A stretch of 64,000 nucleotides of DNA, from assembly GCA_029962745.1 (NCBI GenBank), contig CM057160.1, positions 1,652,935 to 1,716,934 of the forward strand, written 5' to 3'. Under the pieces are notes generated by a model that was not told where the DNA came from, made no database searches, and saw nothing but the letters and a program-made list of their open reading frames with translations. Source of the DNA: Echinometra lucunter (lineage: Eukaryota; Echinodermata; Echinoidea; Camarodonta; Echinometridae). Numbering within the stretch: position 1 is the first letter of the stretch; each line of letters starts with the position of its first letter. The position numbers were made by a program, and so were the translations under genes. Positions 1 through 13,130 of this stretch are shown here, piece after piece.

Positions 1-538
1 TTCCTCCTCTCCCCTTTCTATCCTCTCATTTTCTCTTCCCCTCTCTCCTCTCTCCATCTGTCTGGATAACTAAGATATCTCCATATCAGGGGGTGTGCTC
101 TACCCACATGGAAAGCTCCCTTGAGACTGCATTTATCACTTAATTGTGCAAACACAATGGTTAAAATTCAATTTCAATGACACAGCAGGACACATGCATA
201 GGAGTACAGCATTATTATACATAACATCAAAATTTTATTTCATATTTACAGTATTTGCAATATTTTATATGTACATCACATGCCCTATCCCATATAATTG
301 ACATATTATACAAAAATAAGAATTTCATGTATTGCTAAAATGGCACACAAAATAATCTATCACATCAATTTGATGGAAACATAAATTTTCTTGTCTCATA
401 AGCTCAACAATGATAAACATACATGAAGATCCTAAATACAAATTTACTTGAGACCATACACAGTTAATGCTTCATGGTAGAAGTTTAAAATCGATATCAA
501 TAGGTATTTCCATTCCCCCTCCTCCTCTCTCTCCCTCC

Positions 539-582
539 ACTCTCTCTCTCTCTCTCTCTTTCTCTCTCCTTTTCTTCCTCTG

Positions 583-612
<30 letters not shown>
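539..612. repeat. (CT)n microsatellite
   Basis: Pyrimidine dinucleotide run in the 3' flank of the SCI1-like gene. Confidence 0.93.
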
Positions 613-614
<2 letters not shown>

Positions 615-659
615 AGGATGACTGAAGCCTGCAATGTGTGTTAATGCGCCCCTCCCACT

Positions 660-800
660 TCATAGACACAGGCTATGTTACAGTGGAAAACACTCTTGTC
701 CCTCGGAAAGGACGTTAAATGGAGGCTCCTCATAGAGGAGAGTCACCACCTTTGCACTTTAAGAACCCACTGCACTATTCAAATAAGAGCAGGAAGGAAA
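660..800. repeat. SINE-like segment with TCGGAAAGGACGTTAAATGG
   Basis: CTTGTCCCTCGGAAAGGACG, GTTAAATGGAGGCTCC and ACCCACTGCACTATTC resemble the conserved body of dispersed SINE-like repeats known in marine animals. This is recognised from memory only. Confidence 0.35.
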
Positions 801-898
801 CCATAAGATATTCAAAGATCATAATACAAAAGGAAAATTATATCAATTGAATTTACATTTGATACAAATTTTTCTACCATATGATATCCTGCACTTAA

Positions 899-1306
899 CC
901 CATTCGTGACAGGAATTATTCAAAGCCTAATTTGATCAGCTTTTATTCTTCAAATTGGCAACACCAACATTTTTATTTTATTGCTACATTTTTCTTATAA
1001 AACGTCATGTATCTGAAATGAATATAAATTGACAGAAATTATGATGAGAAGTCAAAAAGTTGCCAATTTGTAGGGGAAAATGGTGATTTTAAACTTTCTA
1101 TCACATTGCCAATTTAAGGATTTTAATGCTTATTTTCCTTTAAAAAATTTTCAGCATCAAACACCGAATATTGACGTAACCAAAATGGGCACAGTTTGTG
1201 TATAATTTTTTACTCTTTCTGCTCATGTATTTGGTATAATTTTTAGGGCTCTGCATCAAAAGTTATTAGGTCAAACCACAAAATGTGGACCTCTGTCACG
1301 AATGGG
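899..1306 (-). mobile_element. TTAA-flanked MITE, piggyBac-like (copy 1)
   Basis: Terminal inverted repeats CCCATTCGTGACAG / CTGTCACGAATGGG, with TTAA on both outer sides (895-898, 1307-1310), 408 bp, no coding capacity. It lies in the opposite orientation to the copies at 6951 and 28256. TTAA duplication is the hallmark of the piggyBac superfamily. Confidence 0.85.
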
Positions 1307-2405
1307 TTAACACAAAATTACATGAAGTTCTACTACAGAATTTTTTCAAAAATCACAGAAGCTTCAATATACTGTCAAAGCCACAAGTGAAATACAAGAA
1401 ATAATAAAAATGTAATCATTCAAAACATTATCTACAAATTGGATAACATCTATATATTTCATATCACTTTTTTAAAGAATAAAATATGATGTGCCAATGC
1501 CCAGCATGGCTGTCTTTGTCATAAATCCAAGTTAAATCTTTCTCCTGAATCTCGCCTCATATATGTAATTTTCCTACTCAAAGATAATGGGAAAATATAA
1601 TTAAATAAATAAATAAATAAATGAAATTCCTCAAAAAATGAATTTCCCTTACTGCCAAAACAAGAAAGTCTTCAAATCCAGGAAATATTTTAATAAACTG
1701 AGATGTTAAGAAACATAAGTCAAAGCCAAAATTACACAAAAGTTTATAATTATGGACCTAGGCATTCTAACCTTCGTTAAAGTTGTGTACAAGACTACAA
1801 GTTAAAATCAATCCAAACTCTTCAAAAGTCCTGTCCACAGTCCCATGTTTTCACATGATACATGTTAATGATATTACAGTCTAAAAGGAAGACTTTGAAA
1901 TCTAAATGAGAAATATTCAAACATATAACAGCAAAGAACAATTCTACTACTCCTCTACTCCTAGGGGGAAAAGGGCTACAATCGATCACATTCAACATCC
2001 TTTGTAAATTGTATCAACTCAATGATACTTATATTAACACATGAAACAGTAAATTCCCATCTAAGAACCAGAAATGGCACACATACAACATATTTGTCAA
2101 GGAATACCTCTGAAATGATAATGTATGAACATGAAGATTAATATGTGCTTAGATATACCTGATAATGATGATATATTTTACAAACAGCATGGAGGGATAC
2201 AAAACTGCAAACAGACTATAGGGCCCAAATTCACAACAGAGAGGTTGAAATCATGGGGTGGTTGGTTTAAACCCCCTCATGGTTTATCTAATCATACACA
2301 CACACATGTAGAAACCGGTTCAATTATCGGTTTTCTTAAGGCGTACGCATGGCCAATATGTGTCATTTTACACCTATTTCAGTGTGCTTAGAGTGGTTTA
2401 AACCC

Positions 2406-2544
2406 GGGGAGCATTTCATGAAGGGTTTTGTCGGTGATTTTCACCGACTAATTTGCTGTCAGCCAATCAGATGCGAGGATTTTCAGTAGCTTGTAACATT
2501 TGTCGGTGATTTTCACCGACAAAACTCTTCATGAAACGCTCCCC
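2406..2544. mobile_element. Hairpin MITE, GGGGAGC(A/G)TTTCATGAA family, copy 1
   Basis: Ends GGGGAGCATTTCATGAA / TTCATGAAACGCTCCCC. The interior has TCGGTGATTTTCACCGA on both arms and AGCCAATCAGATGCGAGG in the centre. Confidence 0.85.
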
Positions 2545-3481
2545 AGGTTTTTAAACCTAGGTGTTCAGTTCTGTACTGACCACGTGACACATTATTTTGC
2601 ATTATTTTGGATGGACATTATGATGTCACACTGGTTATCAGTATATAACAAAATTGGCTCGCTACAGTAAAATGCTTAAGCTATTTTACTAAGCAAAGTT
2701 AAATGCTAAATAAAATAGTGATTTTGTAACAATCAACAAACTCCAAATGTCACTTTCAGGAATTCAAAATGCATGATAAACTTTGTTTATCCCAGACAAC
2801 AATTTTTGGTCAGTTAGTCTTTGAATCCCTGGGATATTGAGCACGAAAATTGCAACAGTTACAAGTAGAAAATGCAGAAGATACAAGCGCATGGGTATTC
2901 TGTGAGCCTTTATCTCCTTTTTCACTTTGTACAACAAATTATTACTCTTACCGTAAGTCATTTGAAACCATCTGAGTGTATAATACATGTATATGAAGAG
3001 TGGCATGTGCGTAGATCAAATGGATTATGATATCTATTATCTACAAATAGGTGGGGGGTGGGGGGCATACCTAGGAGTCCAAATCTAAAAATCTAAGTCC
3101 AAAGTCTAAATCACATGTGGTCATGACCAAGAGTCTAAATTTTCTGCTTGGTTGCTTTGAGCTTTGCACAAGTCAATTCATAGCTGATATCCATGAAACT
3201 TGTGTTCAGCGAAGAGTTCTTGGTTTACCCCAAACTTCCCGACAAATCAAGTATACATGGACCATCGAGCATGGTTCTAAGAAAGTCTCTGCACAAATAA
3301 TTTTCACAGGAACTGTTTTAACTTTGCTTGCCCCAAGAAAGGGCAAAATAGATTTTGTAGTAGCAGCAATCATTTCCAATGAATCTCTAGTCTTATTACA
3401 TGTACCACTACTATCATGACCCCAAGCAATGGGACAATAAGATGTCTACCCTCAAGAATGATTTCTCAAAAGCCTCTATCT

Positions 3482-3620
3482 GGGGAGCATTTCATGAAGA
3501 GTCTTGTCAGTGATTTTCACTGACAAACTTGCTCTCAGCCAATCAGATGCGAGGATTTTCAGTAGCTTATAACAGTTGTCAGTGAAAATCACTGACAAGA
3601 CTCTTCATGAAATGCTCCCC
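3482..3620. mobile_element. Hairpin MITE, GGGGAGC family, copy 2
   Basis: Same layout as 2406-2544, with CAGTGATTTTCACTGA arms and the same CCAATCAGATGCGAGG core. Only about 0.9 kb from copy 1. Confidence 0.85.
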
Positions 3621-4288
3621 TGGTCACATTGCTTCATTTGACACGGAGTTCTCATTTTGGGTTGCATCACAGAGTAACAAGAAAATAAAAGGCCTGCTGA
3701 AAGGAGGGAGGGAGAGAAACCATGGACAGTTTTCTGCAGGTGTTTCTAAGCACATTTCAAGGGAAAGTATAGTTCTGGGAAAGGTAAAAAATAATTTGTG
3801 AGCTTTCTCGTTCTTTTTAAGTTAGTTAGGAAAATTATCATAGTAGAAATGTCCCCTTGATATTCGATTGTTCTTCAAATGCCCTGACATTCAAAATATG
3901 ACAAAGAACAGCCAAAGTCTTTGGGCCAAACATTTGTGTGTAGTCCCGTACATGCCTTTTTGTATGCAGTGCATGTGACTCTCAGAAGAATTGAGTTAAT
4001 TTCTTATCATTTTGGTGATTGCAAACTTTACAGCATACAACAATTCTTAAGTGCTTTATAATCAACCTTTCTCAATTACTTTGAGACAATTTCTTTCACA
4101 ATTCAATCTCATGACCAGAACTTGCTTTTATCTCTAACACGCAAATAAATGTGACCGCAACATTTGTAAGCACAGTCCTTTGTTGCATCATTGTCATTCA
4201 TTTTCTTTAAAAAAAAAAACCAAACACCAAGGTTTCCCTCCTCGTATCGGAACAAGCTTAAGGATGATTTCTAGAAAGTGTCCATCTG

Positions 4289-4434
4289 GACCCCATTTCA
4301 TAAAACTTGTTATCAATAACAAGTTGTAATAACTGTTATAAGCTACTGAAATCCTTGCATCTGATTGGTTGCGAGCAAATTTGTCACAGAAATGTGGCAG
4401 TTGTTACTGATAACAAGTTTATAAAACGGGGTCC
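4289..4434. mobile_element. Hairpin MITE, GGCCCCGTTTCATAAAAC family, copy 1
   Basis: Ends GACCCCATTTCATAAAACTT and ATAAAACGGGGTC, with arms TTATCAATAACAAGTT. The core is TGCATCTGATTGGTTGCGAG. Confidence 0.8.
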
Positions 4435-4562
4435 TGGTGAAATTGCTTTATTTCAATACAGACAGTTCTCATTGTTAGTTTCTCTATCAGAGGAACAAGG
4501 AGATTTCTACCCTCAAGGATAATTTCAAAGATGATTTCTAACAAGCTTCTGCTCCTACCATC

Positions 4563-4795
4563 TCACTTCCAGAGTGAGTTTTCACTCTTATTTGCCTTGG
4601 CCATGTCATAGAGAGCCTTCATCTTGGCTTGTTCCTTGAGTTGATATTCTGTCATCTTCATGTTTGCCTTGTGCATCATGTTATCCTTCTTATCCTCTGC
4701 CTTCCTTCTCCGTCTCTCCATCACATCGTCATAGCTCCTGAAGAGAAAAGATAAAGACAAATGCATGTAGAATAAGTACTGGTGAATATATATAT

Positions 4796-4826
<31 letters not shown>

Positions 4827-4964
4827 AAGACAGAAAGACAGAGAGCAATAGAGAGAGAGAGAGAGAGATTCTTATCCTCAGCCTTCCTTCTCCATCTCTC
4901 CATCACATCGTCATAGCTCTTGAAGAGAAAAGATCTGGCAAATGCATGAAGAATAAGTACTGGT

Positions 4965-5037
<73 letters not shown>

Positions 5038-8000
5038 TGAGAGACAGACAGACTCATACAAACAGAAAGGGAAGCATTATCTGTATAGGGCCTTTTCAGT
5101 AGAATTGTACATGTATGTATAATAACACCTACACACAATCCTGGGAATTCAGAAATACATGTACATGTATTCATAAGTATAATAGATGAACAAATCACAA
5201 AGTTTAGAAAACATGAATTCTTCATAAATGCAAACACTTAAAATATTGTTTGCCATGTTGTTTACAATGATGGGCAAGATCTAGAAGAAGATTTTTCTTA
5301 TCTCTATCTATGGATTATTCTCTCAATGAGTCACTTTGGATTTCAGACTGAAGACTACTTGACTTACGGTCCACCCATGATAGACTTGTTCTCCACCCCT
5401 AGTCCAGGACTAGATTCCCTCTCTCTCCTCTCCTGAGCTCTGATGTATCTTCTCTCTATCTTAGCCTCATGCCCCGTAGCCTTGGGTGTTAACTCGTCCA
5501 TTACCTGCAGTCAAACACAAAAGAACCAGATTTATAACCAGTGCTCCACACTCAATTTGTTTCTGAAGGGGTCCTGATTGAATTCTTTTGAGTTTTTATG
5601 CACTGAGCCCTCTATAACCTGTGTAAGAATCCTTAATTTTGTTTTGGTCCAGACTTAGATTTTGGGGGCCAAAGTGCATCCAGGGGGGTGTTTCATAAAA
5701 CTGTTTGTAAGTTATGCAGGACTGGTGATATTTTCTTGTGCTACATGTAAATGAGTGAGAATCCCGATTAGCACCCAAGAACATGTTCCTCTCGTGCGTA
5801 AAGTCATGCGTAACTTACGAACAGCTTTATGAAACACCCTCTGGGCACCTGTTGTTGTTGAGTCCTGGGGGCATTTCATCAACATGTGTCTGACAAGTTG
5901 TCAGATCTGACATCTTTCCTTGATTTTGATTGGCTGAGAAGCATCGTTACTATGGCAACTGTCGGATAAAAACAGACTTTGTCGGATAAAACATCCGACA
6001 AGTCCTTTCATGAAACGCTCCCCAGCTTTAACCCTTTGGCTACTGGAACCAGGTGGCCCATGTATTAAGTCTATGGGAGTTTGAGAATTCAGTAGTCCAT
6101 TGATTAATACAACATTAACCCAAGGTACCCTTATCAGTACTTAAATATGATCTTCCTGAGGGTGAAGAATTGCATAACTATTATCCAAGCATTTCAAGAA
6201 CCCATATGCTCGTGTATTAAGTCTATGGGAATTGTACCCTTATCTTCCTGAGGGTGAAGACTTGCATAACTATTATCCCAGCATTGCCAAGAACCCATTT
6301 GCACCTGGGTGGAGAGGGTTAAATGGCAAACCATCGGGTCTGAAGAAGTTAGCACCAATTAAGGATAAATTCCGAGGACCTCTTGTAAAAGGGTCAGAGC
6401 CTTCATCAATATATCAGTGTTCATTTTACATACATCAAACTTGCAATGGAAGGCAAGAACTTTTTATAGTAAGAACGTGTAGAACGCAATCACTTGACAG
6501 ACTGGGCTGGATCGGAAAAAATACAAAGGAAGAGGACCTATGATGCACCATATGAATAATATGTGATCTTGAATAAGAAACACAGTCATGCTCTCTGAAA
6601 TTTTTGTAAATTTTAAAACTGTTTCAGACTAAATATGCAATAAAATTAAGAAAAATTACTGCTCAAACAAAATCCTCCAATTGCAATACATACAGTGATG
6701 TCGCATGTATCAAGTACTAAAGATTCCCAAAATATTTCAAGGTTAATCAACAATGCTACAATTCACTTTAAGAAGATTAAACAGCCTTCCCTCCCCCTAA
6801 AGCAGACATACCATTTTATTATAGCTGTTAAAGTCTTTCCTCTCTTTCTGCAATCTTTTCTTTCCTGTTTCTCTGTCATTTTCTATCTCAACTTGAGACT
6901 TTGGAGGCTGACAGGAAAATAAAAAATACAAAAATCATTAAAACGATTAACCCATTCATGACAGAGGTCCACATTTTGTGGTTTGGTCTAATATCTTTTG
7001 ATGCAAAGCCCTAAAAATCATACCAAATACATGAGCAGAAAGAGCAAAAAATTCTACACAAACTCTGCCCATTTTGGTTGCATCAATATTCATTGTTTGA
7101 TGCTGAAATTTTTAAAAAGGAAAATAAGCATTAAAATCCTTAAATTGGCGATGTGATTGAAAGTTTAAAATCACTGTTTTCCCCTGCAAATTGGCAACTT
7201 TTTGACTTATCATAATTTCTGTCAATTTATATTCATTTCTGATATATGACGTTTTATAAATAAAATGTAGCAATAAAATAAAAATGTTGGTGTTGCCAAT
7301 TTGATGAATAAAAGCTGATCAAATTAGGCTTTAAATAATTCCAGTCACGAATGGGTTAAGCATTGTTAAATCCGAAGATAATAATAATTATATTCTGGAT
7401 TTATATAGCGCTTAATACATCTCGGATGTCTGTAAGTGCTTTACAGAAATATTATTACCCCGGTCATCACCTTTATTCAATAATTTTTCCTTTATAAATG
7501 CAAAACCAATCAGAGCATTGCTGTAAAAATGCACATGTAAAGTACCAAAGTACTTGGCTCAGTTCTTTTTAATCTTTAAAATTAAAAAAACAAACAAACA
7601 AACATAAAACACCAATGAATATGCACTTTAAAGATCATAAAATGCTCACACATATTACTGGTATGTTCAACAACTAAACAAATTTCAAAGAGTGAATAGA
7701 CATATGCAATTGTGTTTTGGTAAAAGCTAGAACAAAAGAAACATAAAATTGATACATCAAAATAATCTAATAGAGGCAAAACATGATAAACAAATGTCTA
7801 ACTTAGATGATCTCTGAAGGTCTGTGAATCTAGTCTGTCTGTTTCAATCTCAATTTACTATGACAAGCATACATTAGCCAACACTCTTTAATACTAGGAT
7901 CATTTTTAACCTCAAGCACGCGAGGGAGAAAAAATAGAAAACAGTAAAAAATAGAAAGAAAGAAAAAAAGGCAGAAAATGAAGTATAAAGCAGATGAATT

Positions 8001-9172
8001 GAAAGAGATACAAAGGAAGGGATGATAAAGAGAGAAAAAAAGAAGAATGTTAATAGAGGAAAATACTGAAATAGACAAAGAGGGCCACTTAGACGAGGAG
8101 ATACAATTAGTAAAATGTTAATGCAAAGAGGAGGAAGCATAGACTTATAGTATAGTACATAATCCATTTTATCAATGAAAAGAGCAAACTGATATTTCTT
8201 ACAGGCCTACTAGGACCAATGAATTTGGCATCAGGAGGCACACTCTTGCTGCCAGCAGCGTCACTGAGGGCGCTCTTCCCAAAGGTGGAGAACCTAGTTG
8301 GTTGCGGAGTCTTGAACGGTGACATACTGATACTACCATCAAGGTCACGTGATAAGGATGGATGACCTTTACCTGCAAACTGTGATGAAAACAAGAGTCT
8401 TCTGGTACTTTCACACATGAAACAGCAAACAGCATCAACAAAACAAAAACAAAAACAAAACAAAAAACCCTCACGGGATTTCTGAGTACAAAATGAATGT
8501 CAGTTGGGGAGGAGTGATTCAATGAAGGACCTACATCCATTCCATACCTGTGTGCATCTTATAAGATACAAGAATGTGAAACACAGACCCCAGCTTTTTA
8601 TAACGTGATTTAAGGTCACATATCTGAACGAGCCTTTAGGATCACAGATGTGTGGCTTTTCAATGTACTTTCATGGCAAGCTTTACTACAATATGGAACA
8701 TGGGATTCCAGTTTCAAGATCCCATCTGGCAATCTGTAAGTGGTTTAGCCCCTTGAAACGCACTTCTCATTCAGTGACATTAGACCTCCCAAGGCAGGGG
8801 CAAAGAAATTAGGACTGGTTTTGCTTAAAAATTGACCCATTCATTACCCCCAGGAAACCTCTTCAGGGATATGGATCAATACTCATATTTGACCTGTGAC
8901 AAGAACAAATAGCTACTTCATATTGAATTAGACAGCTCATAAAGCTTCATTATTTGAAATAATTTCCTAAAATGGCACTTTCTAAACACATTTATTTGTC
9001 TTACCTTCCATTTGTACTTTGTCAGAGATGCTTTCTCATCAGCAAAGTCAATGCCTTTGTAATATTTCTGTATTAGATAGTACAATCAAAATAAATGGAA
9101 AGATACAGATGAATGTACAGATTCTACAGAAACAGACAAGATGATAAACAGGAGGGAAAAGTTCATGGGGGA

Positions 9173-9257
<85 letters not shown>

Positions 9258-12200
9258 GACAGAGAATATGAAAAATATGTATTTTGTCTCTTGAAGAATA
9301 ATTCATACCAAGGATAGAGAGAACACTTTAAAGAGACAACCAGAAAAAATAACCTCCTCCTTCTTTTTCCTTCTTCCTCCTCCTCCTCCTCCTCCTTCTT
9401 CTTCTCCTTCTTCTTCTTCCCCATCACTCAAAAAAGTTTCTGTAATACAAAACCCTCGTCTTCTCAGAAGCTTAATATAATTTCAGAAGCACTGCACAGG
9501 ATTTTCTCACCTTCTGTAGTTTGCCAGAGTTCCACTTTTTCACAAACTTCTTAAAATAGGCCTTTGATTTCTTGGATGACAGTTCATCCAGTGGTTTGCT
9601 TTTCTGTTGAACAAAAAGCAAAACACATCATTATGTTTTTTAAAACATGATTCAGTCATATGGTTATAGTGTGAGCTAGTGGCAAAAAGGTTAACACAAA
9701 GAATAAAAAATTGTTTATTATCTCTACTGATGTCACATGACTAAATTGTAATTTGACCTGTGTATGTAAACCATCAATAAAAGAAAAAACAAAACAAAAC
9801 AAAAAAAAACAAACAAAAAAAAAAACGGACAAAAACCAACCAAATAAGCAAACTACCTTCCCTGTAATTGAATATTATCATTCTCTCAAATACTATTGAT
9901 GATTAACATAATTCTAGTTATCAAAAGTGTTTCTTCAGTTCCTCATTAAACAAAACAAATTCATTAGAATAGTTAGAACAGTGGGAAGAGAACCTTTCAA
10001 TACCTCTCCACATCATCGTAGTGCGTTATTGAAACATAAACTTAAAAGATAAACTTGCATTCTATGAAGTCAAATTATAAATCAACGACCGAAACTTACT
10101 AAGACCGGATGAAAAACTCATGAATTTAAACTTCCTTCTGTATAATTTTGTTTCACTGCGACCTGCCATTTGTCTGGAATGGGACATTGGACCTGGTCCT
10201 TTTTCTTGCGTTTTTCTTGTGTTATTTGCTTTTACCTTGATCTTGAATAAAGACATGATTTAACAACATTAAATGTGATTACTATGGGAATTTAACTGTT
10301 TTAAAGCAAGTGAGAAATGTTGATGAAGTAGTAAATAAATTGGTATATTATCTGAGGTTTTGAAATCATCATGATAATAAGAAATCAACTCAGTCTTGTT
10401 GAAAAGCACATGCACACAGAAATGGGTATATGGAACTACACATTATAAGTATTCAGGTCAAATACTAATGCTGTGTTCTGTCTTATTTTCAAAAACAAGG
10501 GCATATGAGGAGCATCCTGTTAAGGGAACCTTTCTACTGATATTCTTCTTCACTAAACAGTCATTAAAATAATGAGAAAACTAGTCAGTTAATTTCTATT
10601 TTTTCTAAGAACTGAAGCTTCTTTTTAAAGAAAGACTTTGTAAGTCAGAATTCAATTTACCTCTTCCATGAGCCAGACTCTGAATTCTTTACTCTTGCTG
10701 TAGTAGTCATCTTTGCTTATCTTATCTGAAGAAGAGAGAGTGCACAAGAAAAAAAAAATGTGATAAAGGCAGAGAGGGAGAGGGTGGGGTAGGTGGAAGG
10801 GGGAATGAGATGGGGGTGGGGACAGGATAAGTGAGAAAGGTAAAGGGGGAAGAGAGAGAAAGAGAGACTGGAAGGGGATAGGAAAGAGTGTGGAATGGAT
10901 AGAACAGGATAAAATAGAGGAGCATGGAATAAGAGGAAGAGAAAAAATGACAGTAGAAGAATGAAAAAAGAGAGACATAAAAGCGAACTAGAGAGAGAGA
11001 GAGAGAGAGAGGATATGAGAAATACAGAAATACAGAAGAGTATGGGGAGGGGAGGGGGTTGGCGCACCAATGGGCCTAGAAAACAAGGCCTTAAGTTCAA
11101 ATAATCATCACTGAGCAGTCCTATTACAAACTATTTCTGAAGACTTCATGACTACTTCTGAAAAGAACATGAAAATTACAGAGAAACAAAGGCAATGTCT
11201 GACAGAAGAGACAGTATTTTAAAGGAATACAATATGTATGAACAGTGAACTTACTTTTAGCCTTCTTCTTCTTTTCCTTCTCAGCCTTTTTCTTCTCCTT
11301 CTTCTGTTGCTTTTTTGAGGGAGCATCAGTCTTCTGTTTCTTTCTTATTTTGTAATCATCCTCTGTTGTTGGGAGGAAAAAAGCATCACTAGATGACAAG
11401 CAGGAAAATTATTAGGTTTATCAAAAGCCATCCTAAAAATGTACATTCTCTAGAAAATCAGTAATGATTAAATGCTAAGGGATCATTATTCAACACATTT
11501 GTACAGCTCATAAAAAAAATTAAAAAAGTAAGGTTATGTTGCTGCTCTCTCAGCCAGTGGGAGAGGGGTGGAAGCATTCAACTATGATCCCCCCCCCCCC
11601 CTCCTCGGTGGAGTAGAGTCAATCTGTAGCTGATCAGTGTAAACCTGTATTAAGTTTGTACCAAAAATTATTCACAAGGCAGTCTTAGTAATAACTTTCT
11701 CTCTTTCTCTCTCTCTTCTTTAACTTTCCACGGAAGAGATAAAGCAAGCCCTGCCTTCATATTTATAACCTTTTAGTAGTCTTAGGAGTATAGTGTTGTC
11801 CTAGTCAAGTTTAACAAGATCATTAGAAATTATCAGTTAAAATGGTAAATTACCAGAGTCACTTGCAGAGCTCGAGTATGACTCGCTGTTCCCACTGGAA
11901 TCATCATAGCTACTACTACTGCTGCTCTCATGGCGGCGCTTGCTCTTACTCTTCTTTGATCTGTTGGGAAAGCGGGCAAAAATAGAATGAGGTGTAACAG
12001 TTAAGATGAAATGCCTTAGTAAAGTGTAAGTCATGTGTGTGTCTCTCACTCTCTGCCTCTGGCTGTGTGCCAGGTTCGGTGCTAATGCACTTTTGTATTC
12101 AAGCGATAAGCCCGACAGAATAAAGCACAGAGTCACACGCATCACCATGACCACCATGCTAATGTGTGCAGCTCCAGCAGCGCTTTATTCCGTCAGTCAT

Positions 12201-12598
12201 CGGACATGGATACGAAAGTACATTAGCAGATGAAGATCAGTAGCGCCCCAGGTTCTGCACTGCAGTCACCCCATTTTTTACATTTGAACTTTTTATTTTA
12301 ATATCCCATTCATCCCATTCAAAGAAACTTGTCAGCCTGAACGTAGTGGCCCGTCATTGCCGGTGGTATAACCTAACATTAGTGAGGGGTCTAGCTTGTT
12401 AGACATAAGTTATAATTAAATCTTGTAATGTTGTTCACCTACTGACAAAAATATTGGTATATGGGACTGTACTACAAAAATGTAAAACATCGTTATAAAA
12501 AACTCATAAAAAGCTAAATTGCAGAATATATTGATAGCAAATTCACTCGCTTTGACCTAATAAAATCATGAAACTGTGACTTACTTTGATTTAGGCAT
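4563..12598 (-). CDS. SCI1-like basic nuclear protein, nine coding exons, 312 aa
   Basis: Coding exons, 5' to 3' on the minus strand: 12598-12585, 11960-11854, 11362-11255, 10725-10661, 9603-9511, 9067-9005, 8379-8203, 5504-5368, 4737-4563 (stop TGA). They total 939 nt, every intron is GT/AG, and all phases join without a stop. Seen in the protein: a start MPKSKSKKSKSKRRHE, a serine/acidic stretch (about 17-40), a lysine-rich stretch (about 43-77), then a conserved-looking block (about 80-150) with DDYYSKSKEFRVWLMEE, AYFKKFVKKWNSGKL, YYKGID and YKWKF. The C-terminal third is charged and probably helical. The block resembles what I recall of the SCI1 (style cell-cycle inhibitor 1) family: a (Y/F)xKxxEFxxWLxEE motif, then FVKxWNxxKL, then YYxGI. 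Family assignment is from memory, without a search. Nuclear location is inferred from the basic N-terminus. The last exon has a truncated upstream duplicate (see 4872-4937). Exon structure is well supported; function is not. Confidence 0.82.
4795..5040. repeat. Two (GA)n tracts around the duplicated exon fragment
   Basis: Tracts at about 4795-4869 and 4966-5037, on either side of the pseudo-exon at 4872-4937. Confidence 0.93.
4872..4937 (-). pseudogene. Truncated duplicate of the last exon of the SCI1-like gene
   Basis: About 65 bp match the 5' part of the true last exon (4737 downward), with further matching upstream intron to about 4967. Both copies end in (GA)n microsatellite, so the duplication probably arose at the repeat. 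The duplicate lies upstream of the true exon on the minus strand, so the spliceosome meets it first. Its acceptor reads TTCAAG where the real one reads TTCAGG. Cutting after this AAG would shift the frame by one base. It then runs into the dinucleotide repeat with no donor. It should be skipped. Confidence 0.8.
5683..5841. mobile_element. Hairpin MITE with GGGTGTTTCATAAAAC ends
   Basis: Ends GGGGGGTGTTTCATAAAAC and TTTATGAAACACCCT, with arms GTTTGTAAGTTATGC / GCGTAACTTACGAAC. It lies 26 bp from the next hairpin element at 5867. Confidence 0.7.
5867..6023. mobile_element. Hairpin MITE, GGGG(A/G)GC family, diverged copy
   Basis: Ends GGGGGCATTTCATCAACATG and TTTCATGAAACGCTCCC. Arms have TCTGACAAGTTGTCAGA and TTGTCGGATAAAACATCCGA. 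The centre has TTGATTTTGATTGGCTGAGA. Confidence 0.75.
6140..6330. repeat. Local duplication with CTTCCTGAGGGTGAAGA
   Basis: ATCTTCCTGAGGGTGAAGA ... CATAACTATTATCC occurs at about 6150 and 6242, and GTATTAAGTCTATGGGA at about 6063 and 6213. The open frame 6232-6543 follows from this repeat and looks like no known protein. Confidence 0.65.
6951..7355 (+). mobile_element. TTAA-flanked MITE, piggyBac-like (copy 2)
   Basis: The same family as 899-1306 and 28256-28660: CCCATTCATGACAG at one end, GTCACGAATGGG at the other, with TTAA at 6947-6950 and 7356-7359. It lies in the intron between the exons at 8379-8203 and 5504-5368 of the SCI1-like gene. Confidence 0.85.
7381..7450. repeat. Dispersed repeat with TATATAGCGCTTAATAC
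   Basis: TTTATATAGCGCTTAATAC followed by GTAAGTGCTTTACA is a phrase I recall from interspersed repeats of many marine invertebrates. No database check was possible. Confidence 0.45.
9178..9260. repeat. (GA)n and (CAGA)n microsatellite
   Basis: Intronic dinucleotide repeat, followed at 9372-9420 by a TCC/TTC run. Confidence 0.93.
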
Positions 12599-12942
12599 CT
12601 CAGAAGTATGTATCTGACCACTTTTACATATCACACTTTTCGAATTTGCCAAAGATTTCCCTCCATCGGCTTTTCATACGGTATTTTGAAATGACAAATA
12701 TAAATGAAAGTACGGTACGTATTCACAACGTACTAGTATTTCGTAAAAACTAGCATGAACTCGATGTCCAGTTCAGTTGTAATAACATACTCGTCGGATC
12801 TCTGTATAACAAGAACTGCAAAGTGCACCCTTAAACATGTAAATTATCAAAGAAACCAGGAAGGACGAAAATGATAAAATGACAGTTTGTATAATACACA
12901 GATAAGCCAAGAAAGAATTCGGGAAAGAACCCCCACCCCCCC

Positions 12943-13130
12943 CCCCCCCAAAAAAAAAAAAAAAAAAAAAAGAAGAAGAAGAAGAAGAAGAAGAAGAAGA
13001 AGAAGAAGAAGAAGAAGAAGAAGAAGAGAGAAGAAGAAGAAGGAGGAGGAGGAGGAGGAGGAGGAGGAGGAGGAGGAGGAGGAGGAGGAGGAGGAGGAGG
13101 AGGAGGAGGAGGAGGAGGAGGAGGAGGATA
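12943..13130. repeat. Poly-A / (GAA)n / (GGA)n microsatellite
   Basis: A purine-only run from 12951 to 13130. The left copy of the duplicated block starts 18 bases after it, so it is a likely assembly break point. Confidence 0.97.

Larger units (their letters stand above)
1..4562. other. 3' flank of the SCI1-like gene, no gene seen
   Basis: AT-rich DNA with a CT microsatellite, a TTAA MITE, three hairpin MITEs and scattered short frames without splice support. Part may be 3' UTR. Confidence 0.6.

Noticed and set aside
3117..3419. A 100-codon plus-strand open frame
   Set aside because: No splice partner, no recognised domain, and AT-rich flank; may be chance or 3' UTR.
9086..9427. Minus-strand frame with SLSLSLS stretch
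   Set aside because: (GA)n and TCC repeats; the same reason applies to 4721-5237, 472-669 and 57337-57697.
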